Source: Firm-08 sp045541535
GTDB lineage: Bacteria; Bacillota; Clostridia; Oscillospirales; QAKW01
Direction of reading: 5' to 3'
Length of the DNA stretch: 53,983 nt
Assembly (NCBI GenBank): GCA_045541535.1
Contig: JAZQJG010000020.1
Span: forward strand, 1-53,983
How positions within the stretch are numbered: the stretch's first letter is position 1; each line of letters begins with the position of its first letter. Made by a program: the position numbers and the translations under genes. The notes beneath the pieces are model-generated. The model saw only the letters and a program-made list of their open reading frames with translations. It had not been told where the DNA came from and did not search any database. This document shows, piece after piece, positions 25,395-33,907 of the stretch.

Positions 25395-26267
25395 TTGAGC
25401 AACGGAAACAAACGGTATCAGATCATCCACGATTTTCTCACCACCCCGCTGATGCTGGGGATGGTGAACGTCTATCAGATTTGCGATCTGGCCTGCGGGC
25501 CGGATTATGCGGTGGCCGATCATCGCCAGATCTGTCACGAAATCACCTACGTGGCAGAGGGGGAGGGCACCTTCCTTCGTAACGGTCAGAGTTACAGACT
25601 TAGCAAGGGGGATTTGTTTTTGGTGCGACGGGACGAGATGCACGCCATTCGTTCCTCCCGTCATCATCCCCTGCGGTATTTATGCATGGGTTTTACCTTC
25701 AACCGCAATCACGGTGATTTCAGCCGACTGGAGCCGCTGGTGAATTTTTATGAGACTTTTACCCAGCCGGTGGCCAAGGACCGCCACGGAATGTACGATA
25801 TTTTTGCCGCCGCCGTGGGTGAGATCAACGCCCCGGGAGAAATGAGCGGTGAGATCTTTGAGGCTATGGTGCGCCGTCTGCTGATCCACACCTACCGCTG
25901 TTATCGGGGGGATCAGGCGCCCCGTCGGCCGGAGCCTGCCACCGGTCGCAATACCAACCCCCTCATTTATGAAATGACCCGTTATATGGACCATAATCTC
26001 TCCACGCCCGACTGTCTGGGGCAGATGGGATCGGCGCTGGGCTATAGCTACAGTTATCTGTCCCGCCTCTTTTCCCAAACCATGGGCTCCACCCTGCGGC
26101 AGTATTACAATCAGCGCCGCTTCGAGCAGGCGGCCAGATTGCTGGAACAGCCCTACACCCTTTCGGTGATCGCCGAAATGCTGGGATTTGCCGACGCTCC
26201 CACCTTTTGTAAGGCCTTTAAACGGTATTACAAGCTCTCTCCCGGTCAATACCGTAAACGACTATAA
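25395..26267 (+). CDS. AraC-family transcriptional regulator
   Basis: About 290 residues. N-terminal cupin sensor domain (HEITYVAEGEGTFLRNGQSYRL, GDLFLVRRDEMHAI) and C-terminal double HTH (MGSALGYSYSYLSRLFSQTM; IAEMLGFADAPTFCKAFKRY, ending SPGQYRKR). Start choice: AGGAGG (25381-25386) is only 2 bases from the ATG at 25389 but 8 from the in-frame TTG at 25395, so TTG is preferred. Known relatives respond to sugars; the divergent dehydrogenase/binding-protein operon is the likely target. Confidence 0.9.
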   Translation: MSNGNKRYQIIHDFLTTPLMLGMVNVYQICDLACGPDYAVADHRQICHEITYVAEGEGTFLRNGQSYRLSKGDLFLVRRDEMHAIRSSRHHPLRYLCMGFTFNRNHGDFSRLEPLVNFYETFTQPVAKDRHGMYDIFAAAVGEINAPGEMSGEIFEAMVRRLLIHTYRCYRGDQAPRRPEPATGRNTNPLIYEMTRYMDHNLSTPDCLGQMGSALGYSYSYLSRLFSQTMGSTLRQYYNQRRFEQAARLLEQPYTLSVIAEMLGFADAPTFCKAFKRYYKLSPGQYRKRL

Positions 26268-26270
26268 AAA

Positions 26271-26306
26271 AAATCCGTGTAAAGCGCGTATGCTTTACAC
26301 GGATTT
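26271..26306. terminator. Bidirectional terminator between AraC and DegV genes
   Basis: 15-base stem AAATCCGTGTAAAGC / GCTTTACACGGATTT with a 6-base loop, A-run on one side and T-rich on the other, between convergent genes. Confidence 0.9.
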
Positions 26307-26321
26307 GTGTATTTTGTACGT

Positions 26322-27185
26322 TTATTTCTGCTTTGCCAGGAAGAAGACGGCCAGCGTGCCGGGGCCGGAATGGGCTCCGATGACGGGGCCGACGAAGGTG
26401 ATGATCTCGGTCTTCACCCCGTGCTTCTGCTCAATGATGGCGGCCAGTGTGTCGGCATCCTCTCTGCAGTCACCGTGGCAAATGAATACGGGACCGGCAG
26501 TGGGATCCAGGGCAGTTTCCTCCATCTTTTTGGCCAAGGCCTGAATGCTGGCCTTTCTGCCGCGCACCTTGGACATACTGATCAGGTGACCCTCGTCGTC
26601 CACGTGGAGCACCGGCTTGATGGACAGCATATTGCCCACGAAGGCCACGGTGGGGCTGACACGGCCGCCCCGCTTGAGATACACCAGATCGTCCACGGTA
26701 AACCAGTGGGCCAGATGGGGGATCTGCTCTTCAATATAAGCGGCGGTTTCTGCCAGAGTAGCGCCGGTGGCGGCCTTATCCACCGCCAGCTTTACCAGTA
26801 ATCCCTGTCCGGCAGAGGCGGCCAGCGTATCAATGACGGTCACCGTGCGCTCGGGATATTGCTCCATCAGCTCCACTGCCGCCAGCTTTGCGGAATTGCA
26901 GGTGGTGGAAAGACCGGAGGAAAAGGCCAGACACAAAACGTCCTTGCCCTCCCGGAGCGCCGGCTCAAAGTCTGCCTTAAAATCGGCGATGTTGGCGGCG
27001 CTGGTCTTGGCCACGTTGCCCGCTCTCATTTTATCATAAAAGGTGCGCTCGTCCATATCCCGATTGGTCAGCTCCTGCTCGCTGTCCTGAAAACGGAAGC
27101 GAAGCTGGGTGCAGGCGACACCCCACTCCTGCAGAATGGAGGGATGAATGTCACAACAGGAATCGGTATGAATCACAAAACTCAT
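26322..27185 (-). CDS. DegV family fatty-acid-binding protein
   Basis: 287 residues, typical DegV/FakB length. N-terminal HTDSCCDIHPSI motif, the lipid-contacting KTSAAN and FSSGLSTTCNSA segments, and the VYLKRGGRVSP and SIKPVLHVDDEGHL motifs of the second domain are all present. Known: FakB-type DegV proteins carry fatty acids to the FakA kinase for phospholipid synthesis; no fakA is adjacent. It is a single-gene unit with its own promoter. Confidence 0.93.
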   Translation of the reverse strand: MSFVIHTDSCCDIHPSILQEWGVACTQLRFRFQDSEQELTNRDMDERTFYDKMRAGNVAKTSAANIADFKADFEPALREGKDVLCLAFSSGLSTTCNSAKLAAVELMEQYPERTVTVIDTLAASAGQGLLVKLAVDKAATGATLAETAAYIEEQIPHLAHWFTVDDLVYLKRGGRVSPTVAFVGNMLSIKPVLHVDDEGHLISMSKVRGRKASIQALAKKMEETALDPTAGPVFICHGDCREDADTLAAIIEQKHGVKTEIITFVGPVIGAHSGPGTLAVFFLAKQK

Positions 27186-27199
27186 TACAGTTACCTCAC

Positions 27200-27228
27200 T
27201 TATAAATAGGAATACGTTGAGTTGTCAA
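27200..27228 (-). promoter_or_regulatory. Promoter of the degV gene
   Basis: Minus strand TTGACA (27228-27223), 17-base spacer, TTATAA (27205-27200), 15 bases before the start codon. Confidence 0.65.
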
Positions 27229-27348
27229 CATACTTCTATTGTATGTGTTTTATGGTGGAAAGTCAATTAAAGGGAGATTAAATATTATTTCTTGTGGTGG
27301 CGGGACAGGACCGATTTCGATTAAATCACGTAAAAAAGGTGTTTTCTG

Positions 27349-27377
27349 TTGTCAAATCTTGCCGGTTGTGATACAAT
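27349..27377 (+). promoter_or_regulatory. Promoter of the membrane protein gene
   Basis: TTGTCA (27349-27354), 17-base spacer, TACAAT (27372-27377), 30 bases before the start codon. Confidence 0.8.
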
Positions 27378-27406
27378 GAGATCAAATCAGTAAGGAGGTT
27401 ACTTGT

Positions 27407-28057
27407 ATGGTTGCAAACGGATTATTTGACGAACTGCTCAACGAGTTCGGTATATTGGCGCAGGAGATGGAGTTGGAGGCAATATTGGGCTTTTTTCTCA
27501 CGATGATGGGCGCCACCTTTGGCCTTACTATCCTGCTGTACGTGCTGGAGAGTATTGGCCTGTACACCCTTTGCTCCCGTCGGGGGCTGGGCAATGCATG
27601 GCTGGCGTGGATCCCCGTGGGGAATCTGTGGACGTTGGGCAAGATCGCCGATCAGGATCAGGAAAAGCGGAGCGGCAAGCCGGCCCGTCTGCGGGTGTGG
27701 ATGATGGTGTTGCTGCTGGCGGTACCCGTGGCGATGATCTTGATGTTCGTGGTGGGCTTTGTAATGGGTAGCTTTACCGCCCTGTCGGAGAACAGCGGCG
27801 CCGGCGGCACCATGGCGCTGGGCTTTATTTTGATGATGGTATTTTGCTATCTGCTGGTGGTAGGCATTGCCATCGCCCTGCAGGTGCTGACCTTCGTGGC
27901 CTATTACCGCCTGTTCCGCTCCTGCCGCAGTGATCTGGCACCGGTCTTTTTGGTGCTGGGTATTTTCTTCAGCTTTTTACTGCCCATCTTCGTATTTACC
28001 GTGCGTAAGCGGGAGGATCTGCCGTCCCCTCAACCCGTGGTTGAACCTGTGGAATAA
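27407..28057 (+). CDS. Four-helix integral membrane protein of unknown function
   Basis: 216 residues with about four hydrophobic helices (near 26-50, 98-122, 134-160, 180-200). The loop motif GLGNAWLAWIPVGNLWTLGKIADQ-like (within residues about 60-86) is characteristic of a widespread Firmicute membrane family, for which I know no function. The positively charged loop after it (DQEKRSGKPARLRV) should be cytoplasmic. Good AAGGAGG ribosome site; transcribed alone between a consensus promoter and a strong terminator. Confidence 0.8.
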   Translation: MVANGLFDELLNEFGILAQEMELEAILGFFLTMMGATFGLTILLYVLESIGLYTLCSRRGLGNAWLAWIPVGNLWTLGKIADQDQEKRSGKPARLRVWMMVLLLAVPVAMILMFVVGFVMGSFTALSENSGAGGTMALGFILMMVFCYLLVVGIAIALQVLTFVAYYRLFRSCRSDLAPVFLVLGIFFSFLLPIFVFTVRKREDLPSPQPVVEPVE

Positions 28058-28058
28058 C

Positions 28059-28098
28059 AAAAACAGCCAAGTGTTCTAAAGGACACTTGGCTGTTTTT
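28059..28098. terminator. Terminator after the membrane protein gene
   Basis: 16-base stem AAAAACAGCCAAGTGT / ACACTTGGCTGTTTTT, usable on both strands. Confidence 0.9.
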
Positions 28099-28180
28099 AT
28101 TGGGGAGAACAATCAACGATTTGTTAAACGAGTGGCCATCTCGCCGCTGATAGGTATTCCTCCCTCTTTTGACGACGTAT

Positions 28181-29602
28181 TTAATAGGATAGGATCATGG
28201 GGTAGTCTTTGAGTGGCAAGTGTTTCAATAACAGGGCACTGCCGTTGTGCTCCGTCATATCGTCCGGTAAGGAATAGATGTTGCCATCCATTGGATCAAT
28301 GAGTTGGGGTGAGTGGGGGCATAGGATTTCCATAGAGATCGTACTCGACACACTTGCTTCTAATAAATTGGAATTGTACCAGTATGCCAGCGCCGTTTTG
28401 CCGTCGGCTAAACGAAAGGCAAAGGTGCTGATCTGCTGATGTGTTGACTCGGGTGCGTTGATGTAGCGGCACTGCGTGGGCTTGCATATCAAAGGGATCT
28501 GCACGGGCGTGACCTCTTCGGCAAACAGCGAGGCCATATGTTGCAAGGCATAATAGGAAGGCTTTTCGTGGTATTCGCCGCTGGCGATGCCATCGTTGTT
28601 AAATTCGGCGGCCAACACGCCGAAATAGCCGTAATCGTGAAAAGAGTGTTGTTGAGCGTTGAGACCGTTGAGTGCCTCTGCCATATCCACGGTGGAAAAG
28701 TACGAGGTAAAGAGCAGGTCGGCAGACAGGTCGGTGATTACCTGTCGCAGTAAAAACTTGGTTTGCTTTTGTTCGTCCCAATTCATTTCCCGCAACGCGC
28801 CGGCCTCGCTGTAACGGCTCTGGGCACCGCTTTCTCCCTGGATGATGGGTAGTCCCGGCGCATAGTGATGCACTGTGTTAATAAAGCAGGCGGCATAGTG
28901 CGCCCGACTTTGAGAATCGGTGGTATAGAGATGATAGCTGGCGGCATCAATGTAGGGTGCAATACCGGCTTTGAATGCTTGGGATACAAAGGAAATGCTG
29001 TCTTTTGGCCTTGCGATCGCAAAGGCGACCACCTTTGCATTTGGGTTGCCTTGTTTTAAGGCAATGGAGGTGCGTTTTACAAACTCGGCATACTCTGTGG
29101 CATTCGGGGTGCCCTTGGTGCCTTGTACGGTGTTCTCGTGCCGCCAGGCATAGCTTAGATCTGGCTCGTTCCACACTTCGTAGTATTCAACGCGGCCGGA
29201 AAAGTGCTCGGTTAGTTTGGCGCAGTAATTGCTCCAGGCCAGTCTTTCCTCTTCGGTGTCCGTCGGCGGGCAACCCACCGCGCCGAAATACTGCTCTGCA
29301 AAGCGGGTATACAGGTCGTTGCCCCACGCAAGGTTTACCCAGGGATGCATTCCACGAGCGATCAGGTTGTCGACAATATCGTCCAGCCATCCAAAATCAT
29401 ACACCCCTTTTACTTGTTCGGTACGTTTCCATCCGCTTTGAATGCGGATCCATTTTACGCCCAGTGCGGCCAATTTGTCATAGGCTTTTTTGGGGTCAAA
29501 CAGGGCGCGGTCTAATTTTTCAAAACCGATACCCAGACGAGAATGGGGGATTTGTGTGGCGTTGCGGCGGGGCAATTGTCCGATTTTTGTAAGTCTTCTC
29601 AT
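28181..29602 (-). CDS. Cytoplasmic clan GH-A glycoside hydrolase
   Basis: 473 residues, no signal peptide. A TIM-barrel glycosidase: acid/base Glu in YEVWNEPDLS (about residue 145) and probable nucleophile Glu in IIQGESGAQ (about residue 255). The KWIRIQSGWKRTE and GVYDFGWLDDIVD segments and the overall layout resemble GH39-type beta-xylosidases, but GH5-like or other GH-A families cannot be excluded. It probably acts on imported oligosaccharides. Start 29602 is chosen for GAGGT 7 bases upstream; the frame is open for 18 more codons without a ribosome site. It is an isolated gene, with the DeoR regulator upstream separated by a terminator. Confidence 0.85.
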   Translation of the reverse strand: MRRLTKIGQLPRRNATQIPHSRLGIGFEKLDRALFDPKKAYDKLAALGVKWIRIQSGWKRTEQVKGVYDFGWLDDIVDNLIARGMHPWVNLAWGNDLYTRFAEQYFGAVGCPPTDTEEERLAWSNYCAKLTEHFSGRVEYYEVWNEPDLSYAWRHENTVQGTKGTPNATEYAEFVKRTSIALKQGNPNAKVVAFAIARPKDSISFVSQAFKAGIAPYIDAASYHLYTTDSQSRAHYAACFINTVHHYAPGLPIIQGESGAQSRYSEAGALREMNWDEQKQTKFLLRQVITDLSADLLFTSYFSTVDMAEALNGLNAQQHSFHDYGYFGVLAAEFNNDGIASGEYHEKPSYYALQHMASLFAEEVTPVQIPLICKPTQCRYINAPESTHQQISTFAFRLADGKTALAYWYNSNLLEASVSSTISMEILCPHSPQLIDPMDGNIYSLPDDMTEHNGSALLLKHLPLKDYPMILSY

Positions 29603-29722
29603 TGTAGATACCTCGTTTGTGATTTTGTAATTTGAGTATATCAAATGCAAGGGCACTTTGTATCATAAAACCATTTTGATTTTATAGAAATACAATTTAT
29701 GCCTCTGGCTTTACCTGCACAA

Positions 29723-29762
29723 AAAACGGAACGTCAAAGGGGAGCCTTTGACGTTCCGTTTT
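29723..29762. terminator. Bidirectional terminator after the DeoR gene
   Basis: 18-base perfect stem AAAACGGAACGTCAAAGG / CCTTTGACGTTCCGTTTT, loop GGAG. Confidence 0.92.
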
Positions 29763-29772
29763 CGGTAATGGT

Positions 29773-30558
29773 TTATTTGGGGACGACGATCAGTTCAACG
29801 TTTAACTCGTCCAAACGGGCTTTGATCTCTTTGCTGATGGGCGTTTCGTCGTCGGTGATGACGGCGTGCACCTGCTCCAGAGAAGCAAAGCGGTATACCG
29901 AGCGTTTGTCCAGCTTTTTGCTTTCAATCACCAATACCACACGGGCGGCGCATTTCATCAGCTCGGCGGCCACGTCGCCCTCCTCGGTACCGGTGCTCAT
30001 CAGGCCCTGTTCGCACACGGCGGCGGCGCCCACAAAGGCCAGATCGGCATAATATTTGTGGATCTGTTCGGTGACGGCGGTGCCGAAGGTCAGATGCTCG
30101 GTGGGATGCAACTCACCGCCGAACAGCACCGTCTTGCCGTCAAAGTCACCCCGCTCGCTCAGCTCCGAGAGGATCTGACCGATGGGCAGGGAATTGGTCA
30201 GCACGTTTACGTTGTGCACGTTTTTGATCTGTGCGGCCACTGCTTCCATGGTGCTGCCGGTGGAGATGGCCACCACGGCGTTGCTGGTGATCAAAGAAGC
30301 CGCCGCCTTGCCGATGCGGCTCTTTACTGCGGAATTGGATTTTTTGCGTTGGCGATAGGAGGCTTCGGAAATGGGGATCTGTGCCGGCACGGCGCCGCCG
30401 TGCACCTTGATCAGCAGGTTTTGCTCACACATAACGTTGATGTCTCTGCGGATGGTCTCAATGGAAACACCCAGCTCCTTTGCAACCTTGCTGATGATGA
30501 CCTCACCGTCTCTCAGAGCGATGGATTCAATCATTTTTTGTCTGGCATTGGTCAGCAT
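29773..30558 (-). CDS. DeoR/GlpR-family transcriptional regulator
   Basis: 261 residues. N-terminal DeoR winged HTH (VSIETIRRDINVMCEQNLLIKVHGGAV), then the DeoR sensor domain related to ribose-5-phosphate isomerase (STGSTMEAVAAQI, VLTNSLPIGQ, VLFGGELHPTEHLTFG and the DLAFVGAAAV segment). Known: such proteins sense sugar or glycerol phosphates. It is divergent from a GlpA-like redox operon, with symmetric promoters sharing an inverted repeat, so that operon is the probable target and glycerol-3-phosphate a possible effector (inference). Confidence 0.92.
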   Translation of the reverse strand: MLTNARQKMIESIALRDGEVIISKVAKELGVSIETIRRDINVMCEQNLLIKVHGGAVPAQIPISEASYRQRKKSNSAVKSRIGKAAASLITSNAVVAISTGSTMEAVAAQIKNVHNVNVLTNSLPIGQILSELSERGDFDGKTVLFGGELHPTEHLTFGTAVTEQIHKYYADLAFVGAAAVCEQGLMSTGTEEGDVAAELMKCAARVVLVIESKKLDKRSVYRFASLEQVHAVITDDETPISKEIKARLDELNVELIVVPK

Positions 30559-30621
30559 TTTCTGTCACCTGATTTCTTTTAGATTTTGGGTTGATTTTAC
30601 CCAAATTTTCGTCCATTTTAA

Positions 30622-30697
30622 ATAATAAATTAAATAGGTAAAAAAGTCAACAATTTAGAAGACGTATGTTGACTATTTTGAAATAATGTTGTATAAT
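30622..30697. promoter_or_regulatory. Back-to-back promoters with a shared inverted repeat
   Basis: Plus: TTGACT (30669-30674), 17-base spacer, TATAAT (30692-30697) for the redox operon. Minus: TTGACT (30650-30645), 17-base spacer, TATTAT (30627-30622) for the DeoR gene. Both -35 boxes lie in the perfect inverted repeat AGTCAACA (30645-30652) / TGTTGACT (30667-30674), a natural place for one regulator to control both directions. Confidence 0.8.
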
Positions 30698-30738
30698 GAT
30701 GACATATTGGTTTAAAAACACTTTCGTAGGAGGTTATT

Positions 30739-32178
30739 ATGCTTAAAACAGACGTTTTGGTTATCGGCGCCGGCGCCGTCGGCACCGCTATTACCAGAGA
30801 ATTGACCAAGTACAATCTGGACGTCATCTGTGTGGACAAGAGAGAGGACGTGGGCGGCGACTGCTCCAAGAGCAATTCCGCCATCATCCACACCGGTTAC
30901 GATGCCAAGCCCGGCACGTTGGAAAGCCAACTGGTGGTTGCCGCCAACCCCCAGTATCCCAAGCTGTGTAAGGATCTGGACATTCCCTTTGATATGGTGG
31001 GCGCCATCCTGCCCGCCATCACCGACGAGCAGTTTGAACAGCTCCCCGGTATCAAGGAAAAGGCCAATAAAAACAGAGTATACGACATTGAATATCTCTC
31101 CAAGGAGCAGATCCGTCAGATGGAGCCCGAGATCAATCCCGAGGTCAAGGGCGGTCTGTGGATCCCCCGAGAGAGCATTATCGATCCCTTCCTGTTCGTG
31201 GTTGCTATGGCGGAAAACGCCGTGGCCAACGGTGCCAGATTTTTGCTGTCCACCGAGGTGACCGATATTAAGATGGAAGGCGACAAGGTAGTGGGCGCCG
31301 AGACCACCGGCGGCTATATTGAAGCCAAATACATCATCAACGCCGCCGGTCTGTTCTGTGACGACGTGGCCGCTATGGTCGGCAAAAACGACTATTACGT
31401 CAATCCCCGTAAGGGTCAGTTCTACATTCTGGACAAGAATACCTCCTGTAAGGTAAATCATATCGTTCTGCCCATCCCCACCAAGGTGACCAAGGGCAAG
31501 CTGATGTGTCCCACCATCCACGGCAATATGCTGGTGGGGCCCACCGCCGAGGATCTGACCGATAAGTATGACAAGTCCACCACCGCCGAAGGTCTTGCCA
31601 CCATCCGTGAGGACGTGTCCAAGTTGATCCCCAACGTAAATCTCAGAGATACCATCACCCAGTATTCCGGCCTGCGCGCCAACCGCAATCCCGAGGAACT
31701 GCGGATCGATACCTACGAGGACGTAAAGGGTTATATCAACCTTTCCGGTGTTCGTTCCACCGGTCTTACCAACTCCATTTCCTGCGGTACCTACGTCGCC
31801 CAGCTCTTAAAGGATATGGGTGCCGAGATGGTTTGGAAGGAAAACTTTATTGCCACCCGTAAGGGCATTCCTTGCTTCCATCAGCTCTCCCGCGAGGAGC
31901 AGGATGCGCTCATTAAGAAGAATCCCTTGTACGGTAACATCGTTTGCCGCTGTGAGACCATCACCGAGGGCGAGATCGTGGACGCTATCCACGCTCCCAT
32001 CCCCGCCACCAGTGTGGACGCCATCAAGCGCAGACTGCGCGCCGGTATGGGTCGTTGCCAGGGCGGCTTCTGCGGGCCCAAGGTCATTGAGATTCTGGCA
32101 AGAGAGCTGGGTTGCTCCACCGCCGATATCTGTAAAAACAATGCAAAATCCCATATGATCGTCGGCAAAGTAAAATAA
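30739..32178 (+). CDS. GlpA-like FAD oxidoreductase with BFD iron-sulphur domain
   Basis: 479 residues. N-terminal FAD-binding motif VIGAGAVGTAITREL and a DAO/GlpA fold with GLWIPRESIIDPF; the C-terminus (about 405-460) is a bacterioferritin-associated-ferredoxin-type [2Fe-2S] domain with four cysteines (CRCET and GRCQGGFC). Known: anaerobic glycerol-3-phosphate dehydrogenase GlpA has this arrangement, and clostridial relatives are found beside an FAD/NAD oxidoreductase and a DUF1667 protein, as here. Glycerol-3-phosphate is the likely but unproven substrate; no glycerol kinase gene is in the window. AGGAGGT precedes the ATG. Confidence 0.9.
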   Translation: MLKTDVLVIGAGAVGTAITRELTKYNLDVICVDKREDVGGDCSKSNSAIIHTGYDAKPGTLESQLVVAANPQYPKLCKDLDIPFDMVGAILPAITDEQFEQLPGIKEKANKNRVYDIEYLSKEQIRQMEPEINPEVKGGLWIPRESIIDPFLFVVAMAENAVANGARFLLSTEVTDIKMEGDKVVGAETTGGYIEAKYIINAAGLFCDDVAAMVGKNDYYVNPRKGQFYILDKNTSCKVNHIVLPIPTKVTKGKLMCPTIHGNMLVGPTAEDLTDKYDKSTTAEGLATIREDVSKLIPNVNLRDTITQYSGLRANRNPEELRIDTYEDVKGYINLSGVRSTGLTNSISCGTYVAQLLKDMGAEMVWKENFIATRKGIPCFHQLSREEQDALIKKNPLYGNIVCRCETITEGEIVDAIHAPIPATSVDAIKRRLRAGMGRCQGGFCGPKVIEILARELGCSTADICKNNAKSHMIVGKVK

Positions 32179-32192
32179 GGAGGTAGGAAGAT

Positions 32193-33434
32193 ATGTACGA
32201 AATTAAATGTGATGTAGCCATCGTCGGTGGCGGTCCTGCAGGTCTTGCTGCCGCCGTTGCCGCGAAAAAAGAGGGCGCCGAAAAGGTGCTCATCATTGAA
32301 AGAGACGAAACTCTGGGCGGTATTCTCCAGCAGTGCATCCATCCCGGTTTCGGTCTGAAGATGTTTAAGGAAGAGCTCACCGGCCCCGAATATTACGGCA
32401 GATATATTGATGAGGCTCTGGAATTGGGCGTGGATACCCTGATGAACAGCATGGTGCTGGAGGTTGGGGAAAACGCCGTTACCTGCATCAACGGTACCTA
32501 CGGTGTCACCACCGTGACCGCCGGCGCCATCGTGCTGGCTATGGGTTGTAGAGAGAGAACTCGCGCCAACATTATGATTCCCGGCACCCGTCCCGCCGGT
32601 GTATACACCGCCGGCGCGGCCCAGCGTCTGATGAACCGCCAGAACGAAATGGTGGGTAAAAAGATCGTGATCTTGGGCTCCGGTGATATCGGTATGATCA
32701 TGGCTCGCCGTATGACCCTGGAGGGCGCCAAGGTGGAGGCTGTGGTAGAGCTTAACGATTATCTGGCAGGACTTACCCGTAATAAGGTACAGTGTCTGGA
32801 CGATTTCGGCATCCCGCTGATGCTGTCCCACACCATCGTGGATATTAAGGGCAACGACCGTGTGGAGGGCGTTGTGGTGGCCGAGGTGGATCCCGCTACC
32901 AAGCGTGCCATCCCCGGCAGTGAAAAGCTGTACGAGTGCGATACGCTGTTGCTGTCTGTCGGCCTGATTCCCGAAAACGAGCTGTCCCGTGGCGCCGGCA
33001 TTGAGATTAGTTCCATCACCAACGGCCCTGCCGTCAACCAGTATATGCAGACCAATATTCCCTCCGTCTTTGCCAGCGGTAACGTGGTCCACGTCAACGA
33101 CTTGGTGGACAACGTTTCCACCGAGAGCGCCGTGGCCGGTAAGGCGGCCGCCAAATTTGCAAAGGGCGAGCTGCAGGTGGGTGAGACCATCACCGTCACC
33201 ACCGGTGAAAACGTCCGTTACGTCTGCCCCCAGAAGGTGGAGGCCAAGGGCGAGAAGGTGGACTTCTACTTCCGTGTATTGGCACCCAAGGGCAAGAGCG
33301 TGATCATCGCCCGTGACGGCGAAAACGTTCTGTTCAAGAGAACTGCCATCAAGGTCAACCCCGGCGAGATCGAAAAGGTGAGCGTTGATCCCAACGGCAT
33401 CAAAGAACTGGTTATTGAAGTAAAGGAGGCGTAA
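32193..33434 (+). CDS. FAD/NAD-dependent oxidoreductase, partner of the GlpA-like protein
   Basis: 413 residues. Two dinucleotide-binding motifs: IVGGGPAGLAAAVAA at residues about 9-23 for FAD and VILGSGDIGMIMARRMTLEG at about 154-175 for NAD. The LQQCIHPGFGLKMF segment follows the first, and FASGNVVHVNDLVDNV closes the FAD site. Known: such pyridine nucleotide-disulphide family subunits pass electrons between NAD(H) and GlpA-type dehydrogenases. It begins 14 bases after the previous gene and ends 3 bases before the next, so the three are one unit. Confidence 0.9.
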   Translation: MYEIKCDVAIVGGGPAGLAAAVAAKKEGAEKVLIIERDETLGGILQQCIHPGFGLKMFKEELTGPEYYGRYIDEALELGVDTLMNSMVLEVGENAVTCINGTYGVTTVTAGAIVLAMGCRERTRANIMIPGTRPAGVYTAGAAQRLMNRQNEMVGKKIVILGSGDIGMIMARRMTLEGAKVEAVVELNDYLAGLTRNKVQCLDDFGIPLMLSHTIVDIKGNDRVEGVVVAEVDPATKRAIPGSEKLYECDTLLLSVGLIPENELSRGAGIEISSITNGPAVNQYMQTNIPSVFASGNVVHVNDLVDNVSTESAVAGKAAAKFAKGELQVGETITVTTGENVRYVCPQKVEAKGEKVDFYFRVLAPKGKSVIIARDGENVLFKRTAIKVNPGEIEKVSVDPNGIKELVIEVKEA

Positions 33435-33437
33435 GCT

Positions 33438-33797
33438 ATGATTGAAAAGGATATTATCTGTACCATCTGTCCCACCGGTTGCATCATTCACGTCACCGGT
33501 GATGAAAAGAGCATTGCCTCCATCGAGGGCTTTACCTGCAAGCGTGGCGAGACCTACGGCCGTGCCGAGTTTCTGGCCCCCGTCAGAACCCTCACTTCCA
33601 CCGTTAAGGTAGAGGGCAGCGCCTATCCTCTGGTGGCCTGTCGCAGTAATGCGCCTCTGCCCAAGGAAAAGGTGCTGGATTGTATGAAAGAGATCCACGC
33701 CCTCACCGTCAAAGCCCCCGTGGCCCGCGGTCAGGTATTGATCGCCGACATTTTGGGCACCGGTGTGGACATCGTTGCCACCGGCGAAGCAAAATAA
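33438..33797 (+). CDS. DUF1667 cysteine-rich electron-transfer partner
   Basis: 119 residues, a single DUF1667 domain. The N-terminus CTICPTGC plus the later FTCKRG Cys make a probable metal or Fe-S cluster site, with conserved SNAPLPKEKVLDCMKEI near residue 70. The protein has no known function on its own; its consistent position third in this redox operon suggests it takes the role GlpC plays in other bacteria, or carries electrons between the two larger subunits (inference). Confidence 0.88.
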   Translation: MIEKDIICTICPTGCIIHVTGDEKSIASIEGFTCKRGETYGRAEFLAPVRTLTSTVKVEGSAYPLVACRSNAPLPKEKVLDCMKEIHALTVKAPVARGQVLIADILGTGVDIVATGEAK

Positions 33798-33810
33798 TGT
33801 TAATAATTTA

Positions 33811-33846
33811 AAAAACGGAAGACTTGTAAAAGTCTTCCGTTTTTTT
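33811..33846 (+). terminator. Terminator of the redox operon
   Basis: Stem ACGGAAGACTT / AAGTCTTCCGT with A-run before and seven T after. Confidence 0.92.
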
Positions 33847-33907
33847 ATAATATAAGTGAGAAATTTTTTGATTTGCTTCGTATAAGAAGTGAAAAGGAGG
33901 GAGTATT

